From contig JAUNHE010000001.1 of NCBI GenBank assembly GCA_030524105.1, positions 248,001 through 312,000 on the forward strand: a stretch of DNA of 64,000 nucleotides, in the 5' to 3' direction. This DNA is from Rothia sp. (in: high G+C Gram-positive bacteria) (GTDB lineage: Bacteria; Actinomycetota; Actinomycetes; Actinomycetales; Micrococcaceae). Each line of letters begins with the position of its first letter. The stretch's first letter is position 1. The notes under the pieces were generated by a model, which saw nothing but the letters and a program-made list of their open reading frames with translations, was not told the origin of the DNA and did not search any database. The translations under genes and the position numbers were made by a program. This document shows positions 1-9,809 of the stretch, piece by piece.

Positions 1-193
1 GGTATAGCATTGAGGGTGACTGTCTCTCATGTTTCGCTTGCAAGTATTTGTAGCCAGTTATTCCTTTAAACACACAGAGGTCAGCAGAGACCATGCCACC
101 TCCCATCTGACGAGGAGCCCAGAGTTAGTGAAGAGTTATAAGGCCCAGGGCCTACTCGAAGCTCAGGACTCAGCCAGCCCTGAGCTCAGTCCG

Positions 194-1108
194 ATGCGAA
201 AGAAAGTTAGTTTAGCTCAGAAGCTGAAGGCCTACCTTCATCTGACTAAACCACAGGTTATTGAGCTGCTGCTGGTGACCACTGCTCCAACCATGATCTT
301 TGCTGCTCGTGGAATACCGGATGCCTGGCTTATTTTTAATACGATGATCGGCGGAGCTATGGCCGCCGGTGCTTCGGGTGCTTTTAACTGTTATATAGAT
401 CGTGAAGCCGATCGTTTAATGAAACGAACAGAAAAGCGTCCCTTAGTGACCGGAGAGCTAACGGATCGTCAGGCCCTTATCTTTGCCTGGGTGCTTGCCC
501 TTATTTCTATCATCTACCTTTGGGTTTTGGTTAACCCCTTAGCTAGTATCCTGGGTTTGCTGGCAATTTTGCTCTACGTTGTTTTTTACTCACTCTTTCT
601 TAAGCGTCGTACCGCTCAAAATATTGTCTGGGGAGGCCTGGCTGGCTGCATGCCGGTTTTTATTGCCTGGGCTGCAGTAGAGAACACCATCAGCTTGGAG
701 GCAGTAGTACTTTTTACCGTGATCTTTCTATGGACTCCACCGCACTACTGGCCTCTGTCCATGAAGTACGCCGAAGACTATCAGCGGGCCGGCATCCCCA
801 TGCTGGGGGCTATTGCTAGTGCAAAAAGCGTGGCTGTCCAGGTGGTACTCTACGCCTGGGCTATGGTCATTTGTTCACTCTTGCTGGTTACTTTAGGCCA
901 GGCCGGCTGGGTTTATACCTTAACGGCCTTGGGGGCAGGGGCCTGGTTCCTGTACCACTGCCATAAACTGCACTATTTAGCCTTGGCCGGGCAGGCCACT
1001 AGCCGGACGGCTATGGTGGTTTTCCACGGATCTATTACCTACCTCACTCTTATTTTTGTGGCTTTAGCTATTGATCCTTTTGTTGGTTCGGCGGTGCTAG
1101 CTTTTTAA
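194..1108 (+). CDS. ctaB: Protoheme IX farnesyltransferase (heme O synthase)
   Basis: This membrane prenyltransferase adds a farnesyl group to heme B to give heme O, the precursor of heme A for the aa3 oxidase. The UbiA-family signature [15 protein letters not shown] (N at about residue 65) carries the Mg-diphosphate aspartates, and a second conserved stretch, [10 protein letters not shown], follows at about 190. About eight or nine hydrophobic segments are visible and the length (304 aa) is usual. The frame stays open upstream to an ATG at 29, and a GTG at 128 has a GAGGAG about 11 bases before it, so a longer N-terminus is possible; I chose 194 because homology-like sequence starts just after it. 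The 3' end overlaps the convergent ctaA by 12 bases. Confidence 0.93.
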   Translation: MRKKVSLAQKLKAYLHLTKPQVIELLLVTTAPTMIFAARGIPDAWLIFNTMIGGAMAAGASGAFNCYIDREADRLMKRTEKRPLVTGELTDRQALIFAWVLALISIIYLWVLVNPLASILGLLAILLYVVFYSLFLKRRTAQNIVWGGLAGCMPVFIAWAAVENTISLEAVVLFTVIFLWTPPHYWPLSMKYAEDYQRAGIPMLGAIASAKSVAVQVVLYAWAMVICSLLLVTLGQAGWVYTLTALGAGAWFLYHCHKLHYLALAGQATSRTAMVVFHGSITYLTLIFVALAIDPFVGSAVLAF

Positions 1109-2149
1109 GCTGATACGTGTCAGGGCCTTAGCTCTGGCATTTTTGCTAGCCAAGACTAACTGCTTCTCGCCTAATGCTGTAGCTGCCCAAATAAAGAGTC
1201 CCGATCCGATCAGGTGGAGCTCTACCAGCCAAACGGGCAGTCCGTTAAAGAATTGAAGGTAGCCCACAAGTCCCTGGAAGAGCATAATCACAGCAAGGTA
1301 GGCCAGCTGCCTTTTCATAGAGGCTGGCCAGGCATACTTTTTAAGAAGGAAAAAGCTGGCCAGAGTCAGGAGCGCGTAAGCCCAGACAGCCAGAGAATGC
1401 ATACGGGTTACTAGCCAGGGATCAAAGGCATGCCGATGGGCAGCCGGATCACCTGCATGGGGGCCGGTTCCGGTGGTTACCGTTCCCATAAAGACCAGGA
1501 AAGCCAGCAGGAGCAGCGAAGTGAGACCTAAAAATTTGAGGGTGGAGCTGGCCTCCAAATCATGAACTTCTAGTTCCTTGCGCTGCTGATCCTGGCTAAA
1601 AAAGTAACGTAAAACACGGTTGAGGTAGATGCTTGCCAGGGCAATCATAATAGCGGAGAGATAATAGTGGGCTGTTATCATCCAGGGGTTAAGTTTGAGC
1701 CAGACCGATATTCCACCAACAACTGCCTGGAGGGGAATACCCCAGAGCAGAAGCAGCGTGAGGTTAAAAAGATCGGCATACCGGTGTTGGCTGGCCCTAA
1801 GTCCGGTTAAAAGTTTGGGGAGTAATTCTTTAAAACTTCCCATCTCGGGAAGAACAAGACGAACAATGGAAAGAAAGGTCAAGACGGTAATAGCGGTCAA
1901 GACGAAGGTGAGCAGTCTGTTACCAAATTCCACTACGCCGTGTATTCCCATTTCTGGCGTTGTTGTCCAAGAGCCTTCCGAAGTGCAGCGGGGCCAGGTG
2001 TCGCAGCCCAAGCCGGAGCCGGTTAAACGGACGATGCCTCCAGAAATGATGAGCCCAATATTGGCTATGACTATTGCATAGGCCATGTATTTAACCCAGT
2101 TGTTTGCCTGGGTTGGTAAAAGCTTTTGCTGCCAAGTTAAAGAGGTCAT
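1097..2149 (-). CDS. ctaA: Heme A synthase (COX15/CtaA family)
   Basis: It oxidises the C8 methyl of heme O to a formyl group, completing heme A for cytochrome aa3. The 350-residue protein has about eight membrane segments. The conserved Cys pair GCDTWPRC (C49, C55) and histidines in [11 protein letters not shown] (H70), [15 protein letters not shown] and VELHLIG fit the heme-binding positions of the family. It is convergent with ctaB and reads away from the ABC exporter pair, whose permease gene ends 20 bases upstream on the same strand, so ctaA may be cotranscribed with it. The pairing with ctaB is the normal actinobacterial arrangement. Confidence 0.94.
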   Translation of the reverse strand: MTSLTWQQKLLPTQANNWVKYMAYAIVIANIGLIISGGIVRLTGSGLGCDTWPRCTSEGSWTTTPEMGIHGVVEFGNRLLTFVLTAITVLTFLSIVRLVLPEMGSFKELLPKLLTGLRASQHRYADLFNLTLLLLWGIPLQAVVGGISVWLKLNPWMITAHYYLSAIMIALASIYLNRVLRYFFSQDQQRKELEVHDLEASSTLKFLGLTSLLLLAFLVFMGTVTTGTGPHAGDPAAHRHAFDPWLVTRMHSLAVWAYALLTLASFFLLKKYAWPASMKRQLAYLAVIMLFQGLVGYLQFFNGLPVWLVELHLIGSGLFIWAATALGEKQLVLASKNARAKALTRISLKS

Positions 2150-2169
2150 GGATTACCTTCTGTGTGTGT

Positions 2170-2946
2170 TTAAGAGGACCATTTAAAATAGCGCCGGGCG
2201 AGTAGCCCACAGGCTAAGGTCCAGATCATTAAAATCAGGTGTGGTCCCATCATAAATTCTTGGCTACTGAACTCAGCCCGAAAAGCTGTTCCCAGAGCTC
2301 CCGACGGAAGAATGCTAGCGAGCTGTTCTAGCGGGGCAGGGTAGTGGCTGACCGGCAAAAGAGTTCCGCCCCCCGCTGCTAGAAGGACCCAGGCCATATT
2401 GACAATAGCCAGGGTTGCTTCTGCTCGGACAGTTCCTGCAATGAGTAAACCAAGTGCGGTAAAGGCTGCAGCACCCAAGAGCATGGTGGGGATGGAGAGG
2501 AGGATGCTGATAAAATTGGGCCGCCACCCCAGCAGAAGGGCAGCACTTCCTATCACCAGGAACTGAAGCATCAGTACCGCTAAGACGGCTAGGATTTTAC
2601 CAAGGATAAGCCCCGTTTGGCCCAGTGGCGTAGTGGAGAGGAAACGTAAGACCCCGTATCTTCGGTCAAAACCTGTGGCAATGCCCTGTCCTGAAAGTGC
2701 AGTAGAAATAAGGCAGAGGGCCAGTACTCCGGGCACAGCAGCATCAACTCTGCTGCTATTAATCTCTTGGGCGTAGGAGTCAATAAAGCTGGTCCAGACC
2801 ATGGCAAACAGGGCCATGACAGGAAAGGCAATATTGAGCATGAGTTGCTCGGCGTTTTTTAACATGGCAACAAGCTCGTACCTGCCTTGAGCAACTAGTC
2901 TTTTAAGGACCGGCGCTGCCCTATCTGCTTCTACATTCGGGTTCAT
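2170..2946 (-). CDS. ABC-2 type transporter permease
   Basis: This is the membrane subunit of an ABC exporter, 258 aa with about six hydrophobic segments separated by short loops, as in ABC-2 permeases. Its start overlaps the stop of the upstream ATPase gene by 4 bases (ATGA type), so the two are translationally coupled and form one transporter. The substrate is unknown. An ABC pair next to ctaA/ctaB is common in Micrococcales, and a link to heme or oxidase assembly is possible but only inferred from position. Confidence 0.87.
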   Translation of the reverse strand: MNPNVEADRAAPVLKRLVAQGRYELVAMLKNAEQLMLNIAFPVMALFAMVWTSFIDSYAQEINSSRVDAAVPGVLALCLISTALSGQGIATGFDRRYGVLRFLSTTPLGQTGLILGKILAVLAVLMLQFLVIGSAALLLGWRPNFISILLSIPTMLLGAAAFTALGLLIAGTVRAEATLAIVNMAWVLLAAGGGTLLPVSHYPAPLEQLASILPSGALGTAFRAEFSSQEFMMGPHLILMIWTLACGLLARRYFKWSS

Positions 2947-3959
2947 CGAATATCACGACCTGCCACATCAAAGAAAACGTCCTCCAGGGTTCGGGGAGCT
3001 AATTCCATTCTGTCGGGTAGGAGCCTCAAATGGTTAAGAGAGTCCATAAGATCTAGCAGTAGCTCGCTGGTAAATTGACCGGTCAGAACGTAAGTATTTG
3101 CGTCTTCTTTGGTCAGACTAAGGGTGTTGCTGGTTTGTTTAGGCAGTAGGTCTGCCAGACTTAGATCCGTCCTTTTAAGGGTGAGGGTTAATCGTGTGCT
3201 GCTAGCATCTGAGGCACTCAGGAGTTGACTGACCGTGCCCTGTAAGACGTTTTTTCCTTTCTCAAGAATGTAGACGTAATCTGCCAGCTGCTGGGCATCA
3301 TCAAGAAGGTGCGTGGTCAGAATAATGGTGACTCCTCGCTCTTTTTCTTCATTGATTAGGTCAAAAACTACCTTGCGTGATTGCGGATCTAGACCGGCAG
3401 AGGGCTCATCAAGAAAGAGAAGGTCTGGCTGGCCAACGAGGGCAGCTGCCAGGGCAACGCGCTGCTTTTGTCCGCCGGAGAGTCTGCGGATATTGCTGCC
3501 GTTAAAGCCAGCGATCCCTAGTCGTGTGATTAGCTGATCTATGTTTGCGGGGTGCCGATACATAGAGGCGATATGTTTAAGGAGCGGTATGGGTTTGATG
3601 GACTGGGGTAGGCCACCATCTTGGAGCATAATACCTACTCGGGCCCGCAGCTGCGGGTCTGCCAGCCAGGGATCTTGACCAAGTAAGCTCACCCGGCCAG
3701 CATCGGGCTTAAGTAAACCCTGTGCACAAGCTAGGGTGGATGTTTTGCCGGCCCCGTTTGCGCCCAGTAGGACAGTTACCTCTCCGGGGTAGGCGCTAAG
3801 AGAGATTCCCCTCACAGCTTCGACAGCAGTATGCACTCGTCCAGGAGCTGAGGTGGATCTTGGCGGTTTTCGCAGGGAGTAGCTTTTTCTGAGGTCACTA
3901 ATGTCTAGAGCAGCTTCCGCATGGTTGCGGACTGGATCTGGGTCTTGGTTACAGGGCAC
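2943..3959 (-). CDS. ABC transporter ATP-binding protein
   Basis: This is the ATPase partner of the overlapping ABC-2 permease. Walker A is GANGAGKT (about residue 70), the signature is LSGGQKQR, Walker B is LLFLDEPSAGLD, and the switch histidine lies in TTHLLDD. The product has 338 residues: an N-terminal extension of about 45 residues precedes the ATPase fold, and a C-terminal domain of about 90 residues resembles the regulatory tails of drug- or lipid-exporting ABC ATPases. It is divergent from sufR with about 150 bases between the starts. The substrate cannot be told from sequence. Confidence 0.88.
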   Translation of the reverse strand: MPCNQDPDPVRNHAEAALDISDLRKSYSLRKPPRSTSAPGRVHTAVEAVRGISLSAYPGEVTVLLGANGAGKTSTLACAQGLLKPDAGRVSLLGQDPWLADPQLRARVGIMLQDGGLPQSIKPIPLLKHIASMYRHPANIDQLITRLGIAGFNGSNIRRLSGGQKQRVALAAALVGQPDLLFLDEPSAGLDPQSRKVVFDLINEEKERGVTIILTTHLLDDAQQLADYVYILEKGKNVLQGTVSQLLSASDASSTRLTLTLKRTDLSLADLLPKQTSNTLSLTKEDANTYVLTGQFTSELLLDLMDSLNHLRLLPDRMELAPRTLEDVFFDVAGRDIR

Positions 3960-4059
3960 CGTTACATTCTACGTTGTTTTAGAAAAGAAATATTTGAAGT
4001 TTGTTTTTTTGCTTAGTTACTGGCCTGGGAGGATCTTTCTTGTTTTCTGAGGGTGAAGC

Positions 4060-4071
4060 AAGGCTAGCCTT
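4060..4071. promoter_or_regulatory. Perfect 12-bp palindrome in the sufR promoter region
   Basis: AAGGCTAGCCTT is a perfect inverted repeat about 38 bases upstream of the sufR start. Its arms resemble half-sites of DtxR/IdeR iron boxes (AGGTTAGCCT-like), and its place in front of the autoregulated suf operon also fits a SufR operator. Which protein binds is not decidable here. Confidence 0.45.
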
Positions 4072-4108
4072 ACTAGCCTGATCCGCATAATTAGGACATA
4101 CTTTACTT

Positions 4109-4867
4109 GTGTATTCCGTCCATAAGGCCCCAAAGAAGCTGGTTACTGGCCAGCACAGCGTGGAAACAGAGGAGAGGACCCGAGATAGGGTTCTTCACGG
4201 AGTTCTTACCCACGGCCCTGTTTCTGCGGCTAATTTAGGTGAAGAGCTGAATCTGACACCGGCAGCGGTGCGACGTCATCTTGATGCTTTAGAGGCCGAG
4301 AAAATGATCACCGTAGTGCCGCTTAAGCAGCACGGTGCCGGGGCTGGGCGGCCGGCTCGACGCTATGTTGTTGCCCAGCAGGGGCACTCACAGCTTGGCA
4401 ATGACTATTTGGATATTGCTCGCGATGCTCTCAATATGCTACGCCGGACTGTGGGGGAGGAGGCCTTACGCTCCTTTGCTTCAGCTAGGGCTGAACAGAT
4501 GGAAGAAAAATACCGGCCTCTTGTTGAAGCTGCTGGGGATAACCTTGCAGACCGTGCCGCTGCCCTGGCTGAGGCTATGACCAAGGATGGTTTTGTTGCC
4601 AGTACTCAGGTGATGGAACCGGCAGCCTCGCAGCAGCTATCTCAACCTCTTCTTGCAAGCATTCAACTTTGTCAAGGACACTGTCCGGTGAGAGATCTAG
4701 CAGAAGAATTTCAGGTTTTTTGTGAACAGGAGACAGAGGTTATTGCCGACCTGCTAGGTGTTGATGTTCGCAGACTTTCCAGCATGGCAGCTGGATCGCA
4801 CGTGTGCACCACACACATTCCTCTGGTGCGGAATACGGAGCAAGATCTCAATAAGACACAGGAATAA
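4109..4867 (+). CDS. sufR: Fe-S cluster-sensing repressor SufR
   Basis: This is the transcriptional regulator of the suf operon. The N-terminus holds a winged helix-turn-helix of the ArsR/DeoR type (about residues 25-85; recognition region TPAAVRRHLDALE). The C-terminus has four cysteines, C188, C192, C205 and C233, spaced C-x3-C-x12-C-x27-C, which is the SufR pattern for an Fe-S cluster, so the protein should sense cluster supply and repress its own operon when clusters are present. I took the GTG start at 4109; a GTG at 4160 would also give an intact DNA-binding domain. sufB starts 47 bases downstream. Confidence 0.9.
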   Translation: MYSVHKAPKKLVTGQHSVETEERTRDRVLHGVLTHGPVSAANLGEELNLTPAAVRRHLDALEAEKMITVVPLKQHGAGAGRPARRYVVAQQGHSQLGNDYLDIARDALNMLRRTVGEEALRSFASARAEQMEEKYRPLVEAAGDNLADRAAALAEAMTKDGFVASTQVMEPAASQQLSQPLLASIQLCQGHCPVRDLAEEFQVFCEQETEVIADLLGVDVRRLSSMAAGSHVCTTHIPLVRNTEQDLNKTQE

Positions 4868-4914
4868 AACAACCGGGACTTGTATATCAAAATTTCCATT
4901 AAAGAAAGGCTAAA

Positions 4915-6372
4915 ATGACTGAACAAGTTGAGCACAAGGCCAACGAGACCGTCATTTCAGAAATTCTCGAGGCCAACCCCGAGCTTGAAGGGATCGGCAC
5001 CTATGAATATGGCTGGGTAGATTCCGATGAAGCTGGCCAGTCTGCCCGACGCGGGCTGAATGAAGAAGTCGTTCGAGATATCTCAGCAAAAAAGAATGAG
5101 CCGGAGTGGATGCTTAACATGCGTCTTAAAGCGCTCAAATTTTTTGACCGTAAGCCTATGCCCACCTGGGGTGCAGACCTATCTGAGATTGATTTTGACA
5201 ATATCAAATATTTTGTACGTTCCACAGAAGGTCAGGCGCAAACCTGGGAAGACCTGCCAGAAGATATTCGCAATACCTACGAAAAGTTGGGTATTCCCGA
5301 AGCTGAGCGTGAGAGACTGGTAGCCGGTGTTGCTGCCCAATATGAATCTGAAGTGGTTTATCACCAGATCCGTGAAGACCTTGAAAAGCAGGGCGTTATC
5401 TTTGTTGATACTGATACCGCCTTGCGTGAATACGAGGATATTTTTCGAGAGTATTTTGGGACGGTAATTCCTACGGGTGACAATAAGTTTGCGGCCCTTA
5501 ATACCGCCGTTTGGTCCGGTGGCTCCTTTGTCTACGTCCCGCCGGGTGTACACGTTGAGATACCGCTGCAGGCCTACTTTAGGATTAATACCGAAAACAT
5601 GGGCCAGTTTGAGCGAACCCTGATTATTGCTGATGAAGGGTCATACGTTCACTATATCGAGGGCTGTACTGCACCTATCTATAAATCAGATTCATTGCAT
5701 TCGGCGGTTGTTGAAATCATTGTTAAAAAGAATGCCCGAGTTCGATATACCACTATTCAGAACTGGTCTACCAACGTCTATAACCTGGTGACTAAGCGCA
5801 CTATCTGTGAAGAGGGCGCCACGATGGAGTGGGTAGATGGCAATATCGGTTCCAAAGTTACCCAAAAATATCCGGCTGTTTATATGGTTGGTGAGCACGC
5901 TAAGGGTGAGACCTTATCTATTGCCTTTGCGGGGGAGGGCCAGCACCAAGATACCGGGTCCAAGATGGTTCATATTGCTCCGCACACGTCTTCAAGCATT
6001 GTTTCAAAATCTATTGCCCGCAATGGGGGCCGCTCTGCCTACCGGGGCTTGGTGCAGGTTCGTGAAGGAGCCTCCCACGCTAAATCAAATGTGGTCTGTG
6101 ATGCCTTGCTTGTAGACACTATTTCCCGTTCTGACACCTATCCTTACGTAGATATCCGTGAGGACGATGTCAGCATGGGCCACGAGGCTACTGTTTCTAG
6201 GGTTTCGGAAGAGCAGCTTTTCTACCTTATGCAACGCGGTTTAACCGAGGAGGAAGCTATGGCTATGATTGTGCGCGGCTTTGTAGAGCCCATTGCCCGT
6301 GAGCTACCTATGGAGTACGCTCTTGAACTTAATCGCCTGATTGAACTTCAGATGGAAGGATCCGTAGGCTAA
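4915..6372 (+). CDS. sufB: Fe-S cluster assembly scaffold SufB
   Basis: SufB is the scaffold subunit of the cytosolic SufBCD complex, on which nascent Fe-S clusters are built. The length (485 aa) and the whole sequence match the family: a helical N-terminus including [19 protein letters not shown], then a long beta-helix core, and the C-terminal [19 protein letters not shown] helix that contacts SufC. EGCTAP, within the core, holds a conserved cysteine. The start is an ATG with AAAGG about 7 bases upstream. sufD follows after 2 bases, so the genes are cotranscribed and probably translationally coupled. Confidence 0.97.
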   Translation: MTEQVEHKANETVISEILEANPELEGIGTYEYGWVDSDEAGQSARRGLNEEVVRDISAKKNEPEWMLNMRLKALKFFDRKPMPTWGADLSEIDFDNIKYFVRSTEGQAQTWEDLPEDIRNTYEKLGIPEAERERLVAGVAAQYESEVVYHQIREDLEKQGVIFVDTDTALREYEDIFREYFGTVIPTGDNKFAALNTAVWSGGSFVYVPPGVHVEIPLQAYFRINTENMGQFERTLIIADEGSYVHYIEGCTAPIYKSDSLHSAVVEIIVKKNARVRYTTIQNWSTNVYNLVTKRTICEEGATMEWVDGNIGSKVTQKYPAVYMVGEHAKGETLSIAFAGEGQHQDTGSKMVHIAPHTSSSIVSKSIARNGGRSAYRGLVQVREGASHAKSNVVCDALLVDTISRSDTYPYVDIREDDVSMGHEATVSRVSEEQLFYLMQRGLTEEEAMAMIVRGFVEPIARELPMEYALELNRLIELQMEGSVG

Positions 6373-6374
6373 CT

Positions 6375-7616
6375 ATGTCCCAGCCTGAAAACATTAGTCA
6401 TAATGGCCCGGCTATCCCGGGAATGACCGACGAGGGTGAAAAGCTCGCAACAGAGCATGTTCATGATGACACTGTCCGTGTGGAGAAAAAACAATTTGAT
6501 TCTTCCCGGGCCGGGCGTCCCACCTCATATCGGGTAGAAGATTTTGCTGAATTAACTGGACGAGAGGAGGACTGGCGTTTTACTCCCTTGGCTCGCCTCA
6601 AGGGCCTGCACCAGGTGGCTTTAACCGGGCCAGCTCCAGCTGTGCTGCTTAAGGCCGGTCCAGCAGCAGATCGGGTAAAAATGGAGACCGTTGGCCGCGA
6701 TGATCAGCGAATTGGCCAAGCCGGTGTTCCCGAGGACCGGGTTGCAGCTAATGCCTGGAGCCATTTTGAACAGGCCACTATACTAACGATTCCGCAGAAC
6801 CTAGAGCTAGAGCAGAGCCTGGAACTGGATGTTAGTGGTTTATCGGATGAACCCGCTGCCCAGCACCTGGTGGTTGAAGCTCAGCCTTTTTCACGTTCAG
6901 TACTGGTTATTAGGCATACCGGGCAGGTTGTGCTGGGGCAAAATATTGAGTTCCTTGTGCATGATTCTGCTTCCTTAACGGTTATTAGCCTGCAGCAATG
7001 GGATGATCAGGCCGTACATGCAGCAGCCCACTATGCCCGCTTAGGCAGGGATTCCTATTTTAAGCACGTCAATATTTCTTTGGGCGGTCAAACTGTTCGC
7101 ATAACGCCGACTACTCGGTTTACTGCCCCCGGTGCCCAGACTGAGATGTACGGTCTTTACTTTGCAGATGCGGGCCAGCATCTTGAGTCTCGACTTTTTG
7201 TTAATCATTCTGTGCCTCACTGTAAATCTCGGGTAACCTACAAGGGCGTTTTACAGGGTAAACAGGCCCACTCTGTTTGGGTGGGAGATGTGCTCATTGG
7301 TAAGGATGCGCTAGGAACAGATACCTACGAACTTAACCGTAACCTGATCTTAGAAGACGGGCCACGAGCAGATTCTGTTCCTAATCTTGAGATCGAAACC
7401 GGTTTAATTGAGGGCGCCGGGCATGCCTCTACGACCGGTCAGCTCGATGAACAGCATCTGTGGTATTTGCAGGCTCGGGGAATCCCAGAGGATGAGGCAC
7501 GCCGTTTGGTGGTGCGGGGTTTCTTAAACGAAATTATTCAGCAGGTCCGTATTCCCGAGCTTGAAGAGCAGCTTACTCAGGCTCTTGAACTAGAACTGGC
7601 TATTGGTAATAACTAG
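6375..7616 (+). CDS. sufD: Fe-S cluster assembly protein SufD
   Basis: SufD is the partner of SufB in the SufBC2D scaffold and is needed for iron entry. The 413-residue product has a variable N-terminal region (including REEDWRFTPLARLKGL, typical of SufD) and then a beta-helix core with SRVTYKGVLQGKQAHSVWVG and NLILEDGPRADSVPNLEIE; the C-terminal RGIPEDEARRLVVRGFLNE helix is the SufC contact. It starts 2 bases after sufB and precedes sufC by 37 bases. Confidence 0.96.
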   Translation: MSQPENISHNGPAIPGMTDEGEKLATEHVHDDTVRVEKKQFDSSRAGRPTSYRVEDFAELTGREEDWRFTPLARLKGLHQVALTGPAPAVLLKAGPAADRVKMETVGRDDQRIGQAGVPEDRVAANAWSHFEQATILTIPQNLELEQSLELDVSGLSDEPAAQHLVVEAQPFSRSVLVIRHTGQVVLGQNIEFLVHDSASLTVISLQQWDDQAVHAAAHYARLGRDSYFKHVNISLGGQTVRITPTTRFTAPGAQTEMYGLYFADAGQHLESRLFVNHSVPHCKSRVTYKGVLQGKQAHSVWVGDVLIGKDALGTDTYELNRNLILEDGPRADSVPNLEIETGLIEGAGHASTTGQLDEQHLWYLQARGIPEDEARRLVVRGFLNEIIQQVRIPELEEQLTQALELELAIGNN

Positions 7617-7653
7617 CGCCTTGGCGTCTTAAATTTTTTTTTGTAGGAGAATA

Positions 7654-8403
7654 ATGTCAACTCTTGAAATTAAGGATCTACACGTTAGCGTCCTCTTGGA
7701 CGATGAGAATGCTAAGAGCATTCTTAAGGGTGTGAACCTTCGTATTAATTCGGGCGAGATTCACGCCATCATGGGTCCTAACGGCTCGGGTAAGTCTACC
7801 CTGGCGGCAACTATTGCCGGTCATCCCAAGTACCGGGTAGATTCTGGCCAGATTTTGCTCGATGGCCAGGACCTTATTGAGATGTCTGTTGATGAGCGAG
7901 CCCGTGCTGGCCTCTTTTTAGCCATGCAGTACCCGGTAGAGATTCCCGGTGTAACCATGTCCAACTTTCTGCGTTCAGCCAAGACTGCTGTTGATGGACA
8001 GGCCCCTTCTTTGCGTACTTGGACAAAAGATGTTAAAGCGGCCATGGAACAGCTCAAGATTGACCCGGATTTTACGGCCCGGAACGTCAACGAGGGTTTT
8101 TCCGGCGGTGAGAAGAAACGGCATGAAATTCTCCAGCTAGAGTTGCTTAAACCTAAGTTTGGTATTTTGGATGAAACCGATTCTGGCCTGGATGTTGATG
8201 CCTTAAAGATTGTTTCTGAAGGTGTTAACCGGGCTCAGCAGGATAACCAGATGGGTGTTATGCTCATTACTCACTACACCCGTATTCTTCGCTACATCAA
8301 ACCCGAGTTTGTGCACGTTTTTGTTGGCGGTCGTATGGTAGACCAGGGGGGACCTGAGCTGGCTGACCGGCTAGAAGAAGAAGGCTACGTAGCTTATGCT
8401 TAA
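7654..8403 (+). CDS. sufC: Fe-S assembly ATPase SufC
   Basis: SufC is the ABC-type ATPase that drives conformational change of the SufBD scaffold. In its 249 residues I see Walker A GPNGSGKST (about 41-49), the SufC-specific signature SGGEKKRHE, Walker B with DETDSGLD, and the switch histidine in ITHYTRIL. It has no membrane partner. A TAGGAG ribosome-binding site sits about 6 bases before the ATG, following a run of nine T residues. In mycobacteria sufS and sufU come next; here the next gene is a DUF59 protein and neither sufS nor sufU occurs in the window. Confidence 0.97.
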   Translation: MSTLEIKDLHVSVLLDDENAKSILKGVNLRINSGEIHAIMGPNGSGKSTLAATIAGHPKYRVDSGQILLDGQDLIEMSVDERARAGLFLAMQYPVEIPGVTMSNFLRSAKTAVDGQAPSLRTWTKDVKAAMEQLKIDPDFTARNVNEGFSGGEKKRHEILQLELLKPKFGILDETDSGLDVDALKIVSEGVNRAQQDNQMGVMLITHYTRILRYIKPEFVHVFVGGRMVDQGGPELADRLEEEGYVAYA

Positions 8404-8432
8404 GCCTCTTAACAGCTTTGTAAGGAGTAAGA

Positions 8433-8768
8433 ATGAATGATCAGTCTGACGGATCCGGCCAGCTGACCCAGGAGGAAATCGAAGAAGCTCTCAAGAATGT
8501 TATTGACCCAGAGCTTGGTGTTAACATTGTTGATCTTGGCTTACTTTACGGCTTGCGCTGGGATCAAGACGGTGCTTTGATCCTGGATATGACTCTGACA
8601 ACGGCAGCTTGCCCCTTGCAGGATGTTATTGAGGAGCAGGTTAAGCAAAATCTGGAAACTATGCTGGATGATTGGCATGTTAATTGGGTCTGGATGCCGC
8701 CCTGGGGGCCGGAGCGCATTACCGAAGACGGTCGTGAAATGATGCGGGCCCTGGGTTTTAATATCTAG
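8433..8768 (+). CDS. MIP18/DUF59 family Fe-S assembly factor (SufT-like)
   Basis: This 111-residue protein belongs to the DUF59 (MIP18/PaaD-like) family, whose actinobacterial members end the suf operon and help cluster delivery or maturation. Family motifs are visible: EEIEEALKNVIDPELGVNIV, then LGLLYGL, and TTAACPLQDVIEEQV with the conserved cysteine. It has a GTAAGGAG ribosome-binding site and lies 29 bases after sufC, so it is the last gene of the operon. The name sufT would fit by position, but I leave the symbol open. Confidence 0.9.
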   Translation: MNDQSDGSGQLTQEEIEEALKNVIDPELGVNIVDLGLLYGLRWDQDGALILDMTLTTAACPLQDVIEEQVKQNLETMLDDWHVNWVWMPPWGPERITEDGREMMRALGFNI

Positions 8769-8787
8769 TAACTCAGGTATATTTTTG

Positions 8788-8823
8788 GGCTGCCCCCGAC
8801 TCTCATAAGGTTGGTGGGCAGCC
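8788..8823 (+). terminator. Possible terminator after the suf operon
   Basis: GGCTGCCC and GGGCAGCC form an 8-bp perfect stem around a 20-base loop between the convergent suf operon and the metallopeptidase gene. The run of T residues lies before rather than after the stem on the plus strand, so this is a weak candidate. Confidence 0.4.
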
Positions 8824-8836
8824 TCTTGCTAAGAAT

Positions 8837-9751
8837 TTAGGGCTGGTTGAGGTCTGCTGATTCAAAGGTGTTGCAGCGTTTCATGTCCCCGGATTCGTAA
8901 CCGGCCATAAACCAGGCTGTGCGCTGTGCACTGGTTCCGTGTGTGTAGGTAGACGAATCGGTATGTCCTTGGGAAGTCATCTGAATATGATCGTCTCCAA
9001 TAACTTCTGTAGCGTTGACGATACGTTTGATTTCGTCCTGGGTAAAGGGCTCAAGCTGTACTGCGCTCTGGCTGTCTTGACTGGCGTGGTGGGCCCAGAG
9101 GCCGGCGTAGCAGTCTGCCTGAAGTTCAACTCGGACGGCCCCGGAGTTAGCCCCCTTGGGGTCTGTTTGGGAGTATTTAAGATCACCCAAAAGGTTTTGC
9201 ACGTGATGACCATACTCGTGGGCCAGGACATACTGTTCCGCTGACTGGCCGCCGCTAGCACCTAGTTGGGTCTGCATCACTTGAAAAAAGCTGGTATCGA
9301 CGTACCCCTTCTGATCGGCTGGACAGTAGAAGGGGCCAACGGCGCTGCTGGCACGGCCACAGGCAGAATCTGTGCTCCCAGAAAAAAGGCGTAGCCTGGG
9401 CGACTGGTAGTCTACGCCAGCTGCTGTAGGTAAAAAGCTAGACCAAAAATTGTCTAGAGAATTAGCGGTGCCCACCATATTGCAGTCAGAGTTGCTGTTA
9501 GCGTCGGTCCCGGTTTTGCACTCGGTAAGGGTCTCACCGGCGTTTTCTTGCTCGATATTAGAGAAAGAATAGTCAGCGCCTGCTACCTGATTGAGCAGGT
9601 TGACCCCATCTTGGCCAAAAAATACAGCAACAAGAAGGAGTAAGGCCGCTCCTCCTAAGCCGCCTCCCAGGGCGGCACCCTTGCCGCTTCTGGTTGATCC
9701 TGTTCGTTCAATACGGCTGGAGTCAAGCCGGGAGTCATCTTTAAAAGCCAT
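8837..9751 (-). CDS. ypfJ: Neutral zinc metallopeptidase, YpfJ family
   Basis: This is a membrane-anchored metalloprotease of the YpfJ (zinc_peptidase PF04228) family, about 304 residues. A charged, Gly-rich N-terminus is followed by one membrane segment (about 30-47), so the catalytic domain should face outward. The zinc site is HEYGHHVQ, with the third ligand in VELQADCYAG. Cysteines occur in pairs (ECKTGTD, DCNMVG, ACGRASS, FYCPAD), suggesting disulfides in the extracytoplasmic part. The physiological substrate is unknown for the family. It stands alone between the suf operon and the biotin transporter. Confidence 0.9.
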   Translation of the reverse strand: MAFKDDSRLDSSRIERTGSTRSGKGAALGGGLGGAALLLLVAVFFGQDGVNLLNQVAGADYSFSNIEQENAGETLTECKTGTDANSNSDCNMVGTANSLDNFWSSFLPTAAGVDYQSPRLRLFSGSTDSACGRASSAVGPFYCPADQKGYVDTSFFQVMQTQLGASGGQSAEQYVLAHEYGHHVQNLLGDLKYSQTDPKGANSGAVRVELQADCYAGLWAHHASQDSQSAVQLEPFTQDEIKRIVNATEVIGDDHIQMTSQGHTDSSTYTHGTSAQRTAWFMAGYESGDMKRCNTFESADLNQP

Positions 9752-9809
9752 AGCACAAGCATACTCTGCGGTCCTTCAAATATATACAAGGAGATTGCTC
9801 AAAAAATGT

